From contig JABHWD010000009.1 in NCBI GenBank assembly GCA_018657955.1, positions 1 to 42,011 on the forward strand: a DNA stretch of 42,011 bases, read 5' to 3'. The notes below the pieces were generated by a model, which worked only from the letters and a program-made list of their open reading frames with translations, was not told where the DNA came from and did no database searches. A program made the translations under genes and the position numbers. Within the stretch, counting starts at the first letter, position 1. The number at the start of each line of letters is the position of its first letter. Shown here piece by piece: positions 7,208 through 17,089 of the stretch. Origin of the DNA: Flavobacteriaceae bacterium. GTDB lineage: Bacteria > Bacteroidota > Bacteroidia > Flavobacteriales > Flavobacteriaceae.

Positions 7208-8905
7208 TTAACTAGTTTTTGATTTTTTTAATTTTTCAAGTTGAAATTCTATTTCTGAATCTTCAATTTTTGTAAATAATAATTCTGCTTCATTAATTCT
7301 AATACCTGGTTTTATTAATAGATCTCCGGCTAAAATCTTTTCCCATTCCCATTTAACATCATGATTTTCATGATTAAGTATTCTCTTTAATTTATTAGAG
7401 GAAAATGGTAAAAAAGGTTCTCCTATAATAGCCAAAATAGATGAAATTTGAAGTGATACAAATATTATATTGTTAACTTTTTTTGGATCAGTTTCAAAAA
7501 TTTTCCACGGTTCTTGATCAGCCAAATATTTGTTTCCATGCCTGGCTATATTTATATACTCATTACAAGATTCTCTAAACTTGAATTTCTCAACAAGTTT
7601 ATTAATTAATACTACCGATTCATTTACTTTTTGTAAAACCTGCAAGTCTTTTTTGTCCAAATTGACTGGTTTAGGGATAATACCATCATAATACTTGTTT
7701 GTAAGAACTACAACCCTATTGATAAAATTTCCATAAATTGCTACTAATTCATTGTTATTTCTTGCTTGAAAGTCTTTCCATGTAAAATCATTATCCTTGT
7801 TTTCAGGTGCATTTACAGTTAATACATATCTTAAAGCATCCTGTTTGTTTGAGAATTCCTTCAAATAATCAGGCAACCATACAGCCCAATTATTAGATGT
7901 AGATATTTTTGCTCCTTCTAAATTTAGGAATTCATTAGCAGGAACATTTTTTGGAAGAATATAATCTCCATGTGCTTTAAGCATTGCAGGAAATATTATA
8001 CAATGAAATACAATATTGTCCTTTCCAATAAAATGAATTAATTCTGTTTCAGGATTTTTCCAATACTTTTCCCAATCTAAATTCTTCTTTTCTGCCCATT
8101 CCTTAGTTGATGATATATATCCAATAGGAGCATCAAACCAAACGTATAATACCTTTCCGTTAGAGTCCTCTAATGGGACTGCCACACCCCATTCTAAATC
8201 CCTAGTAACAGCTCTTGGCTTTAGCCCGTCATCTAACCATGATTTACACTGGCCATAAACATTTATTTTCCAATCAGATTTATGTTGCTTTAAGATCCAG
8301 TCTTCTAAAAAGGACTGGAACTTATCTAACTTTAAATACCAATGTTTTGTTTTTTTTAAAGTTGGAGAATTTCCAGTTATTGCTGACTTTGGATTAATTA
8401 AATCAATAGCATTATGACTAGTTCCACATTTTTCACACTGATCTCCATAGGATTTTTCATAATCGCATTTAGGACAAACACCAAGTATAAATCGATCTGG
8501 TAAAAATTGATTTGCTTCTAAATCAAAAAATTGTTCAGTAGTTATTTCTTTAAAAAAATTGTTATCATATAGATTTAAAAAAAAATCAGATGCAGTTTTA
8601 TGATGTAATTTTGAAGATGTCCTGGAATAGTTGTCAAAAGAAATTCCAAAATCTTCAAATGATTGTTTTATATTACTATGATATCTATCTACAATGTCTT
8701 TTGGAGTTACATTCTCCTTCCTGGCTTTTATGGTAATTGGAACTCCGTGTTCATCACTCCCGCATATATATGCAACATCATTGCCAATTAATCTCATAAA
8801 TCTTGAAAAGATATCTGCGGGGATATATACACCTGCTAAATGCCCTATATGAATAGGCCCATTAGTATAAGGAAGTGCTGCAGTTATAGTAAAAGTTTTC
8901 TTCAA
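7208..8905 (-). CDS. metG: Methionyl-tRNA synthetase, TTG start, no C-terminal tRNA-binding domain
   Basis: A 565-residue class I synthetase charging tRNA-Met. HIGH is intact at residues 19-22. The second signature is KISTS (333-337) instead of KMSKS. A four-cysteine zinc knuckle (C144, C147, C157, C160) marks the MetG type with a metal-binding connective peptide. The anticodon-binding helices follow and the protein stops in a Lys/Glu-rich tail. The ~110-residue EMAPII/Trbp111-like domain found at the end of many flavobacterial and enterobacterial MetG proteins is absent. The start must be TTG (8903-8905): an in-frame TAA lies two codons upstream, and the following residues [17 protein letters not shown] match the family N-terminus. 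Confidence 0.95.
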   Translation of the reverse strand: MKKTFTITAALPYTNGPIHIGHLAGVYIPADIFSRFMRLIGNDVAYICGSDEHGVPITIKARKENVTPKDIVDRYHSNIKQSFEDFGISFDNYSRTSSKLHHKTASDFFLNLYDNNFFKEITTEQFFDLEANQFLPDRFILGVCPKCDYEKSYGDQCEKCGTSHNAIDLINPKSAITGNSPTLKKTKHWYLKLDKFQSFLEDWILKQHKSDWKINVYGQCKSWLDDGLKPRAVTRDLEWGVAVPLEDSNGKVLYVWFDAPIGYISSTKEWAEKKNLDWEKYWKNPETELIHFIGKDNIVFHCIIFPAMLKAHGDYILPKNVPANEFLNLEGAKISTSNNWAVWLPDYLKEFSNKQDALRYVLTVNAPENKDNDFTWKDFQARNNNELVAIYGNFINRVVVLTNKYYDGIIPKPVNLDKKDLQVLQKVNESVVLINKLVEKFKFRESCNEYINIARHGNKYLADQEPWKIFETDPKKVNNIIFVSLQISSILAIIGEPFLPFSSNKLKRILNHENHDVKWEWEKILAGDLLIKPGIRINEAELLFTKIEDSEIEFQLEKLKKSKTS

Positions 8906-8999
8906 TATTTATTGATTATATTAGTAAATGTAAACATTTTGCACCTTAATAAGAAGGGGAATTTAGTAAGTTCTTTTATATTTATTAAAAATTAAAATT

Positions 9000-10013
9000 A
9001 TGAATTTAAACAAGTTATTTTACTTATGTTTAACAATTTTGATAACAATAAACACAACAACTAAAATTTTTTCAAAAGATTTAAAAGAGATGGATAATAA
9101 TTTGATTAGACCTGAATATCTTAAGGTTGGAGATACTATTGCAATAATAGCTCCATCAGGTGTTCTTAATGACCATGAGAATTACATCAATAAAGCTAAG
9201 AAGCTGTTAGAAAGCTGGGAATTAAATGTCATTATTGGAAAAAATGTTTTTAATAATTATGGGCATTTTTCAGGAACTGATAAAGAAAGAACTAAAGATT
9301 TTCAAAGAGCATTAGATGATAAAACTATCAGTGCAATTTGGTGTGCAAGGGGTGGTTATGGAGCTATGAGAATTATTGATGATCTTGATTATACTGAATA
9401 TTTAAAAACCCCAAAATGGATAATAGGTTATTCAGATATTACAGCAATTCATAATGACTTACATATTCTAGGCAGTGAATCAATTCATAGTATAATGTGT
9501 AAAAGTCTAGAAGATAAAAACATTAATAATGATCGATCAATTCAAGCATTAAAAGATGTTTTATTTGGGAATAAACTTTCATATAATTTTAATAATAAAC
9601 CAGAAAATAAATTAGGAAAAACATCAGGTCAAATTGTAGGAGGAAATTTAACCTTACTTCACGGTCTAATAGGATCAAAATCATCAATTAATACTGATGG
9701 CAAAATATTATTTATAGAGGATCTTGGAGAATATCATTATCATATTGACAGAATGTTTATATCACTAAAAAGGGCTGGATATTTTGATAATTGTAATGGA
9801 CTTGTGGTTGGGGATTTTAGTGATCTTAGAGAAAATACTACACCTTTTGGAAAGAATATAAAAGAAATTATTTTAGATGCTGTTAAAGAGTTTAATTTTC
9901 CAGTTCTATTTGATTTTCCTGCCGGACATGAAGAATTAAATATGCCCATAATTCTTGGAAGAAATATAATCATGGATATTAATAGTTCAAAATCTACTAT
10001 TGAATTTTTATAA
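9000..10013 (+). CDS. LD-carboxypeptidase (peptidase S66, LdcA/MccF family)
   Basis: A 337-residue protein with an N-terminal hydrophobic segment (about residues 5-22), likely a signal peptide or anchor, so the enzyme may be periplasmic. Catalytic residues fit S66: Ser145 in GYSDIT, Glu240 in FIEDLGEYHYHID and His310 in FPAGHEE, with the supporting ARGGYG loop (116-121). Members cleave the L-Lys/DAP-D-Ala bond of murein tetrapeptides during cell-wall recycling, or detoxify microcin C-like compounds. The recycling role is more likely by default. It is divergent from metG across 94 bp and its 3' end overlaps convergent mfd by 17 bp. Confidence 0.88.
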   Translation: MNLNKLFYLCLTILITINTTTKIFSKDLKEMDNNLIRPEYLKVGDTIAIIAPSGVLNDHENYINKAKKLLESWELNVIIGKNVFNNYGHFSGTDKERTKDFQRALDDKTISAIWCARGGYGAMRIIDDLDYTEYLKTPKWIIGYSDITAIHNDLHILGSESIHSIMCKSLEDKNINNDRSIQALKDVLFGNKLSYNFNNKPENKLGKTSGQIVGGNLTLLHGLIGSKSSINTDGKILFIEDLGEYHYHIDRMFISLKRAGYFDNCNGLVVGDFSDLRENTTPFGKNIKEIILDAVKEFNFPVLFDFPAGHEELNMPIILGRNIIMDINSSKSTIEFL

Positions 10014-13000
10014 TTTTTTCTAATAATTCATAAGCTAAATCTATGGAATAGATTTTAAAAAATTTAATAACCATTCTACTTCCATGATTTGTATTTTTTT
10101 CTGAAATATCAGATAATTCAGGATTTGTATTAACAAAATCAATTAATGCTTTAAAATTTTGAATGTCATTTATATCTTCACCATTTCCAATATAATGACA
10201 TATCAATGTATTTTTTTTTAGTATAATTTTATCAAAACCTAACTTTATGCCTATCCACTTTAATTCGATACTTTTTAATAAATCAATCACTTGCAATGGT
10301 AATTTTCCAAATCTGTCAATTAGATTATTATTAAAAATCTCTAAATCATTGTTTGTACTGATTTTATTTAATTCTGAGTATAATTTTAATCTTTCTGAGT
10401 TAGAATTGATATAATAATCAGGAAATAATAATTCGAAATCTGTGTCAAAATTAAGTTGTCTTTTATATAATTTTTCTTGATTCAGCGGTAATTCTTTAAA
10501 TTCTTTATTTTTTAATTCTTCTATTGCTTCATCTAGAATTTTCTGATAAGTTTCAAATCCCATTTCATTAATAAAACCTGATTGTTCACCTCCTAATAAA
10601 TCTCCAGCTCCTCTAATTTCTAAATCTTTCATGGCAATATTAAACCCACTTCCTAGTTCTGAATAATATTCTAAAGCTGTAATTCTTTTCCTTGCTTCAT
10701 CAGTCATTGTTGAATATTCTGGGGTCACTAAATAGCAAAATGCTTTTTTATTACTTCTACCTACTCTACCTCTCATTTGGTGTAGATCGCTTAAACCGAA
10801 ATAATTTGCATTATTAATGAAAATTGTATTAGCATTTGGCACGTCCAGACCACTTTCAATAATGGTCGTACTAACTAAAACATCAAAATCTCCATTAATA
10901 AACTTAATTATTAGTTCTTCTAATTTTTTCCCTTTTAACCTACCATGTGCAACTTCAATTTTAGCTTCTGGAACTAATCCTTTAAGTAAATCAGCAATTT
11001 CATTAATATTATTAATTTTATTGTTTACAAAAAAGACTTGTCCACCTCTAATTATTTCATAATTTATAGCATCCATTATAATTTTATTATCAAATCTAAT
11101 CACCTGAGTGTCTATCGGATGTCTATTAGGTGGGGGGGTGGTAATAATTGACAAGTCTCTTGCAGCCATTAAGCTAAATTGAAGTGTCCTGGGGATAGGA
11201 GTTGCTGATAGAGTTAATATATCTATATTTTGTTTTAGAGTTTTTAATTTCTCTTTAACTGCTACTCCAAATTTTTGTTCTTCATCAATAATTAAAAGTC
11301 CTACATTTTTATACTTAATCTTTTGATTTATTATCTGATGAGTTCCAATAATTATATCAATTTTACCATTAGATAAATTATAAATAATATCACTTTTTTC
11401 TTTTGAAGATCTAAATCTATTTAAATAGTCTATAGAAATAGGGAATTCTTTTAACCTACTAGTAAAAGTTTTATAATGCTGAAAAGCCAATATTGTTGTT
11501 GGCACTAAAATAACTACTTGTTTATTGTTATCAACTGCCTTAAATGCAGCCCTTATAGCAACCTCTGTTTTCCCAAAACCTACATCTCCACAAACCAGTC
11601 TGTCCATTGGCTGATCACTTTCCATATCAGACTTAATTTCACTAGTTACTTTTATTTGATCATCAGTGTCTTCATAAATAAAAGAAGCTTCTAATTCAGT
11701 TTGCAAAAAAGTGTCCATAGAATATCTAAATCCTTTCTTCCTTTTTCTTTCAGCATATAATTTAATTAAATCGTAAGCAATTTCTTTTACCCTTGACTTA
11801 GTCTTTTGTTTTAATAACGCCCAGGCCTTACTGCCTAATTTATATATTCTTGGTGCCTTACCTTCTTTACCACTATATTTTGATATCTTATATAATGAAT
11901 GGATGCTTAAATATAAAATATCTCTTTCTCCATAAAACAGTTTAATAGCTTCTTGATTCTTTCCATCAACCTCTATTTTTTGCAATCCTCCAAAAATTCC
12001 AATTCCATGATCAATATGTGTAATGTAATCACCCTTGCTTAACTTATTAATTTGTTTTAGGCTTATTGCTCTTTTATTGAAATATCTTTTTTTAAATCTA
12101 AACTTATGATACCTTTCAAAAATTTGATGATCTGTATAACATGCCAATCTATTTTCCTCATCAATAAATCCTGACGAAATAGGCATAATTAGAGTTTTAT
12201 AATTTACATTCGATTCTAAGTCATTGAAAATTTCATTTAATCTTATTTCCTGCTGTTGGTTTGTACAACATATATAGTTAGTGTATCCTTTACTACGATT
12301 TGTATTTAGATTATCAATTAATATTTTAAAACTCCTATTAAAAGATGGCTGTGGGATAAAAGAAAATTCAATCTGATTTATAGATTTAGGTTTTTTTGCA
12401 TCAAATTCTATTAACTTAAATTTATTGATAGAGTCTAAAATATCATCAGAATTAGAATATAGGACATCAGGAGGTAAAACATTATCATCATTCGTTGTAC
12501 TATCAAAATTTTGTTTAGAAAGTTGAAAATTAGTGTTAATATTAGACAATAATAATTCTAAATTCTTTATAAATATTATTGTATCATCTTGAAATATGTT
12601 AATTATATTATCCCTGTTTTCCATATTATAATTTGATTGAATATTAGAAATAATTTTTATAGATGAATGTGTTGACCTAGATAGCTGCGTTTCCACATCA
12701 AATGTCCTAATTCTACTAATTACATTTCCAAAAAATTCAATTCTATATGGCCTTTCATTAGAAAAAGAAAAAACATCAACTATACCGCCTCTAACAGAAA
12801 AATCACCAGGCTCTGAAACAAAATCTTCTCTTTTGAAGTTTAATTCAAATAGTTTTGAATTAAAATAATCAAGAGAAATTTGATCATTTAAATTAATATC
12901 TAATGTAAGTTCATTTAAATCACTAGCTAGTAGGAGTTTTTCAGAAATAGCATTATTATAGGTAATTATTATACTTTTTTCAGATTCATTTGCATACAAG

Positions 13001-13332
13001 TAGTTTAAAACTTCTGTTCTTTGAAGTAAATTATAAGTGCTAATATTATAATCATTATAAGGTTCTTTTTCCCCTCTAGGGAAAAAGAAAATATTTAAAT
13101 TTTCATCGATAGTTTCTATATCATTAAAAAAATATGTTGCCTCTTCTCTATCAGAAAAAATTAAAAAAATTGATCTGTTTAGATTTTTAAATATTGAATA
13201 AATTATAAAAGAAAATGAAGAACCTGCAGTACCCCTAATTGATATTTTTTGTTGATTTTGGGCAATAGAATGCCCTAGTTTTTGCATTTGCAAAGACTTT
13301 AAAAAAATTTTAGTGATAGGATTTTTACTCAA
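9997..13332 (-). CDS. mfd: Transcription-repair coupling factor Mfd
   Basis: A 1111-residue Mfd, the DNA translocase that removes RNA polymerase stalled at lesions and recruits UvrA. The order is a UvrB-like N-terminal region; the RNA-polymerase-interacting CarD-like domain starting near GDYITHIDHGIGIFGG (about 433-448); a RecG-like helicase with Walker A GDVGFGKTE (about 577-585) and Walker B DEEQKFGV (about 680); motif VI QMRGRVGRSN; and the TRCF C-terminal domain. Length is typical for Bacteroidota. The start is TTG at 13330-13332 with a stop codon immediately upstream in frame. The first internal ATG is at codon 17 (MQKLGHSIAQ) and is the alternative. It lies 47 bp downstream of fbp on the same strand. 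Confidence 0.97.
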   Translation of the reverse strand: MSKNPITKIFLKSLQMQKLGHSIAQNQQKISIRGTAGSSFSFIIYSIFKNLNRSIFLIFSDREEATYFFNDIETIDENLNIFFFPRGEKEPYNDYNISTYNLLQRTEVLNYLYANESEKSIIITYNNAISEKLLLASDLNELTLDINLNDQISLDYFNSKLFELNFKREDFVSEPGDFSVRGGIVDVFSFSNERPYRIEFFGNVISRIRTFDVETQLSRSTHSSIKIISNIQSNYNMENRDNIINIFQDDTIIFIKNLELLLSNINTNFQLSKQNFDSTTNDDNVLPPDVLYSNSDDILDSINKFKLIEFDAKKPKSINQIEFSFIPQPSFNRSFKILIDNLNTNRSKGYTNYICCTNQQQEIRLNEIFNDLESNVNYKTLIMPISSGFIDEENRLACYTDHQIFERYHKFRFKKRYFNKRAISLKQINKLSKGDYITHIDHGIGIFGGLQKIEVDGKNQEAIKLFYGERDILYLSIHSLYKISKYSGKEGKAPRIYKLGSKAWALLKQKTKSRVKEIAYDLIKLYAERKRKKGFRYSMDTFLQTELEASFIYEDTDDQIKVTSEIKSDMESDQPMDRLVCGDVGFGKTEVAIRAAFKAVDNNKQVVILVPTTILAFQHYKTFTSRLKEFPISIDYLNRFRSSKEKSDIIYNLSNGKIDIIIGTHQIINQKIKYKNVGLLIIDEEQKFGVAVKEKLKTLKQNIDILTLSATPIPRTLQFSLMAARDLSIITTPPPNRHPIDTQVIRFDNKIIMDAINYEIIRGGQVFFVNNKINNINEIADLLKGLVPEAKIEVAHGRLKGKKLEELIIKFINGDFDVLVSTTIIESGLDVPNANTIFINNANYFGLSDLHQMRGRVGRSNKKAFCYLVTPEYSTMTDEARKRITALEYYSELGSGFNIAMKDLEIRGAGDLLGGEQSGFINEMGFETYQKILDEAIEELKNKEFKELPLNQEKLYKRQLNFDTDFELLFPDYYINSNSERLKLYSELNKISTNNDLEIFNNNLIDRFGKLPLQVIDLLKSIELKWIGIKLGFDKIILKKNTLICHYIGNGEDINDIQNFKALIDFVNTNPELSDISEKNTNHGSRMVIKFFKIYSIDLAYELLEKIIKIQ

Positions 13333-13379
13333 TCAAAAAATTTCAGCAAATATATATAAGTAGAATTTATTATTAGATT

Positions 13380-14387
13380 TTATTTGCTATTTTTTATAAA
13401 GGCTTGTAGTTGATTTATCATTTTTTTACTTCCACAATAAAATGGTATACGCTGATGTAAGGTTTCTGGCTGAATGTCTAATATGTTTAATTCTCCATCA
13501 ATAGCTAAGCCGCCTGCTTGCTCACAAATAAATGATATTGGATTACATTCATAAAGTAATCTTAGTTTCCCTTTCGGGTTTTTTAAAGTATTTGGATACA
13601 TAAATATACCTCCCTTAATCAAATTCCTGTGAAAATCTGAAACAAGTGAGCCAATATATCTAGAAGTATATGGCCTGTCATTTTCCTCCATTTGACAAAA
13701 TTTCAAATATTTCTTTACATAATCTGGAAACTGCAAATAATTCCCCTCGTTAACAGAATAAATAGATCCTTCTTTTGGAAATTTTAAATTAGCATGTGAA
13801 TGATAAAATGAACCTATAGCTGGATTTAATGTAAATCCATTTACACCATCTCCAGTTGTATATACAAGCATTGTTGATGTTCCATATATAATATAACCTG
13901 CTGCAACTTGATTTCTTCCTTTTTGTAAAAAATCATCTATTGTAGCGCTACTGCCAATTTTACTAATTCTTCTATAAACTGAAAAAATTGTACCAACAGA
14001 TACATTCACATCAATATTTGATGAACCATCTAATGGATCAATTAGAACTACATATTTATTCTGATTATTTTTATCAATACTATTAACTGAAATAAAACTT
14101 TCATCCTCCTCACTAGCAAGTCCACATATAATATTCCTATTAATTAAAGTGTTTATAAATTTATTATTAGCATAGACATCAAGTTTTTGTTGTTTTTCGT
14201 CCTGGACATTTATTTCCCCAGTTTCTCCAATAATATCAACAAGACCAGCCTTATTAACTTCATGATTTACAACTTTAGCTGCTAGTCTAATGGAATTTAT
14301 TAATCTAGATAATTCGCCAGAAGAGTATTTAAACGAATTTTGATTGTTTATTATAAATTCACCTAATGTTTGATTTTTATTTTGCAT
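13380..14387 (-). CDS. fbp: Fructose-1,6-bisphosphatase, class I
   Basis: A 335-residue class I FBPase of gluconeogenesis, converting fructose-1,6-bisphosphate to fructose-6-phosphate with divalent metals. The metal-binding ASEEDE (91-96) and signature [11 protein letters not shown] (116-126) are intact. Sugar-phosphate residues lie near [13 protein letters not shown], and GGIFMYPN and [12 protein letters not shown] follow. The ATG at 14387 gives a normal N-terminus. It is divergent from a GNAT acetyltransferase across 69 bp and is followed 47 bp later by mfd. Highly confident. Confidence 0.97.
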   Translation of the reverse strand: MQNKNQTLGEFIINNQNSFKYSSGELSRLINSIRLAAKVVNHEVNKAGLVDIIGETGEINVQDEKQQKLDVYANNKFINTLINRNIICGLASEEDESFISVNSIDKNNQNKYVVLIDPLDGSSNIDVNVSVGTIFSVYRRISKIGSSATIDDFLQKGRNQVAAGYIIYGTSTMLVYTTGDGVNGFTLNPAIGSFYHSHANLKFPKEGSIYSVNEGNYLQFPDYVKKYLKFCQMEENDRPYTSRYIGSLVSDFHRNLIKGGIFMYPNTLKNPKGKLRLLYECNPISFICEQAGGLAIDGELNILDIQPETLHQRIPFYCGSKKMINQLQAFIKNSK

Positions 14388-14456
14388 TGAATAAGTAAAA
14401 TTACTATTTAATTTATTTAGAAAAAAATTATATAATTTAGATAGATAAAATTAATT

Positions 14457-14939
14457 ATGGATATAACTATACGGAAGGCAACAAAAGAAGATATGGATCG
14501 TGTCCATGAATTAATTATAGAACTTGCCATGTATGAGAAATTACCACAAGAGGTTGAATTAAAACCGAAGGATTTAGTTAATGATGGATTTGGGAAAAAA
14601 CCATTGTTTCATTGTTTCGTAGCAGAAGTAAATTCAAGAGTAGAAGCTATGGCTATTATTTACAATAGATATTCAACATGGAAAGGAAAAACTGTTCATC
14701 TTGAAGATTTAATAGTTACTAAAAATATGAGGAATAAAGGAATTGGGGCCTTATTGCTTGATAGAGTAATTTTATTTGGTAAAGAAATGGGTGTGAAAAG
14801 AATTTCTTGGGAGGTTATTGATTGGAATAAAAAGGCTATTAAATTTTATCAAAGAAAAGGAGCTACATTAATTGATGATTGGAGTATAATTCATCTAAAT
14901 AAAGGTGCTATTGAAAATTTCATTAAAATTGAAGTATAA
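14457..14939 (+). CDS. GNAT N-acetyltransferase (SAT1/thialysine-acetyltransferase-like)
   Basis: A 160-residue GNAT-fold acetyl-CoA-dependent acyltransferase. The acetyl-CoA loop is R92-NKGIG-97, preceded by strand VHLEDLIV (80-87). DWNKKAIKFYQRKGA (122-136) is the conserved motif B and Tyr region. LEDL plus WxVxDWNxxAIxFY is the pattern of the spermidine/spermine and thialysine N-acetyltransferase subgroup, so a small polyamine or lysine analogue is a reasonable substrate guess. It stands alone on the plus strand opposite fbp. Its 3' end overlaps convergent mgtE by 17 bp. Confidence 0.9.
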   Translation: MDITIRKATKEDMDRVHELIIELAMYEKLPQEVELKPKDLVNDGFGKKPLFHCFVAEVNSRVEAMAIIYNRYSTWKGKTVHLEDLIVTKNMRNKGIGALLLDRVILFGKEMGVKRISWEVIDWNKKAIKFYQRKGATLIDDWSIIHLNKGAIENFIKIEV

Positions 14940-16293
14940 GCTTTGCTATTAAAAAATAAATTAATATTCCGAAAATATCATTGCTTGTTGTAATAAATGG
15001 TCCAGTTGCTATTGCAGGATCTATTCCCCTTTTATTTAAGAATAAAGGAATAAATGTACCTATAATTCCAGCTACAATTATTACTGCTACTAAAGATAAA
15101 GATATAGCAAGAGCAACATCTATTTCATTACGCCATAAGAAAATGAAACCAAATAAGAAAATTGCTAATATTATTCCGTTCAAGATTGATAATAAAGTTT
15201 CCTTAAATAACCTGTTATTAATACTATCCTTTATATCATTATTTGCTAATCCCTGCACTATAATTGCACTTGATTGAACTCCTACATTTCCTGCCATCGC
15301 AGCAATTAATGGAGTGAAGTAGAACAATATTTTGTGCTGAAGTAAAACCTCATCAAAACTAACCATAACAGCTGCGGCACCAATACCGCCTAATAATCCT
15401 AAAAATAACCATGGAAGTCTTGCCCATGAAAGTTTGTAAATTGAATCATCTACATCTACATCCTGAGTAATACCAGCAGCTAATTGATAATCTTTTTCAG
15501 CTTCCTCCTTAATTAAATCAACTATATCATCAATTGTAATTCTACCCAATAACTTTTGATTCTTGTCAACTACTGGAATTGCTCCCAAATCATATTTTTG
15601 CATAATACTAGCAACATCTTCTGCGGTATCATTTACATTTACAAAATCAACCTTAGAAATATAAATTGGCTTAATATTTGATTTTGGATCTGCAACTAAT
15701 AAGTCTTTTAGTGAAAGCCTTCCTAATAATTCATCATTATTATTAACTACATATACAGAATGCACTCTGGTAACTTCAGATGCTTGTAATCTCATTTCTT
15801 TAACACATCTTGTGACAGACCAATTTTCATTAACCTTAATTAACTCTTTTGCCATTAACCCTCCAGCTGAATCATCATCATATTTAAGTAATTCCTTTAT
15901 ATCAGCCTTATGATCTTTATCCTCAATTTTTGAAATTACACTTTTTTGTCTCTCTTCAGATAATTCTGCAATTATATCTGTTGCATCATCAGTGTCTAAT
16001 TCTTCAACCTCTTCTGCAATTTCTTTAGTAGATAAATTTTTGAGGATTTTTTCTCTATAATCATCATCTAACTCCATTAAAACATCAGATGTTTTTTCGC
16101 TGTCTAATAGCTTAATAATATATGTAGCTTGACCAAAGTTGAGTTCTTCTAATATCTCAGCCACATCGGCATGATGTAATTCATTAAATATATTTCGTAA
16201 TTTTTTCTCATTATTATTAACAACAAGATTAATTACCTCATTAATTAACTGATTAGTTATCTGGAATTTTTTATTTTGATCTTTCTTTTCCAA
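14923..16293 (-). CDS. mgtE: Magnesium transporter MgtE
   Basis: A 456-residue MgtE Mg2+ channel of the inner membrane. The cytoplasmic N domain (residues 1 to about 135) consists of acidic helical repeats such as LHHADVAEILEEL. A pair of CBS domains (about 140-260) and then five membrane helices (about 290-456) follow, including the pore sequence with PLIAAMAGNVGVQSSAI. The CBS/N domains gate the pore by sensing Mg2+ in this family. The start is TTG at 16291-16293; a stop is two codons upstream and no ATG precedes the N domain. The start overlaps the end of rsmA by 23 bp, implying translational coupling. Confidence 0.96.
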   Translation of the reverse strand: MEKKDQNKKFQITNQLINEVINLVVNNNEKKLRNIFNELHHADVAEILEELNFGQATYIIKLLDSEKTSDVLMELDDDYREKILKNLSTKEIAEEVEELDTDDATDIIAELSEERQKSVISKIEDKDHKADIKELLKYDDDSAGGLMAKELIKVNENWSVTRCVKEMRLQASEVTRVHSVYVVNNNDELLGRLSLKDLLVADPKSNIKPIYISKVDFVNVNDTAEDVASIMQKYDLGAIPVVDKNQKLLGRITIDDIVDLIKEEAEKDYQLAAGITQDVDVDDSIYKLSWARLPWLFLGLLGGIGAAAVMVSFDEVLLQHKILFYFTPLIAAMAGNVGVQSSAIIVQGLANNDIKDSINNRLFKETLLSILNGIILAIFLFGFIFLWRNEIDVALAISLSLVAVIIVAGIIGTFIPLFLNKRGIDPAIATGPFITTSNDIFGILIYFLIAKLILQF

Positions 16294-17080
16294 GAATTAA
16301 ATTTTTAGTGTCAGAATCAATCAGGTTGGTTAGTTTAACAAAATTTTCAATAGACAATTGTTCTGGACGTAGGTCAAAGATACTATCTTCTCTTAAATTA
16401 TCACTTAAATTAAAACCTTTTAAGCTATTTCTTAGTGTTTTTCTTCGATGATTAAAAGCAGTTTTTACTATCATAAAAAAAGCAATCTCATTACAATCTA
16501 ACTTATATTCCTTTTTTCTAATAAATCGAACAACTGCAGAACTTACCTTAGGTTTTGGGTAAAAAACATTAGGAGGTACAGTAAAAAGATACTTAGTAGA
16601 ATAAAAAGCCTTAGAGTATACTGAAAGTATTCCATATTTTTTACTTCCAAAATCTTCACAAATTCTTTCAGCAACTTCTTTTTGAAACATTCCACAAAAT
16701 TCTGGAATAAGCTCTCTTGATTCTAAAATTTTAAAAACTATTTGAGAAGAAATATTATATGGAAAATTTCCAATTACGGCGTAAGATTTTCCATTAAACA
16801 CATTACTTAAATTAATTTTTAAAAAATCTTCATTTATAATATTATCTCTTAAAGAAATTAAATGTTTATTTAAATATTCAACAAATTCATTGTCAATTTC
16901 AACAACTTTTAAATTTATGTCTTTCTTAATTAACTCCCTTGTTAATATCCCAGTACCTGGCCCAATTTCTAGTAAGTTATTATATCCTTTATATGAAATA
17001 GAATCAACAATTTTTACTGCTATATTCTTATCATTTAGGAAATGTTGACCAAGACTTTTTTTAGATTTAACATTCCGCAT
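16271..17080 (-). CDS. rsmA: 16S rRNA dimethyladenosine methyltransferase RsmA (KsgA)
   Basis: A 269-residue SAM-dependent methyltransferase that dimethylates the two adjacent adenines near the 3' end of 16S rRNA (A1518/A1519 in E. coli) during 30S maturation. SLGQHFL (9-15), the SAM loop EIGPGTG (38-44) and the catalytic NFPY (105-108, the NxPY-type motif) are present. It lies 9 bp after serS and overlaps mgtE by 23 bp, so the three genes are probably one transcript. Normal length and ATG start. Confidence 0.97.
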   Translation of the reverse strand: MRNVKSKKSLGQHFLNDKNIAVKIVDSISYKGYNNLLEIGPGTGILTRELIKKDINLKVVEIDNEFVEYLNKHLISLRDNIINEDFLKINLSNVFNGKSYAVIGNFPYNISSQIVFKILESRELIPEFCGMFQKEVAERICEDFGSKKYGILSVYSKAFYSTKYLFTVPPNVFYPKPKVSSAVVRFIRKKEYKLDCNEIAFFMIVKTAFNHRRKTLRNSLKGFNLSDNLREDSIFDLRPEQLSIENFVKLTNLIDSDTKNLILGKERSK

Positions 17081-17089
17081 TTTATAAGA

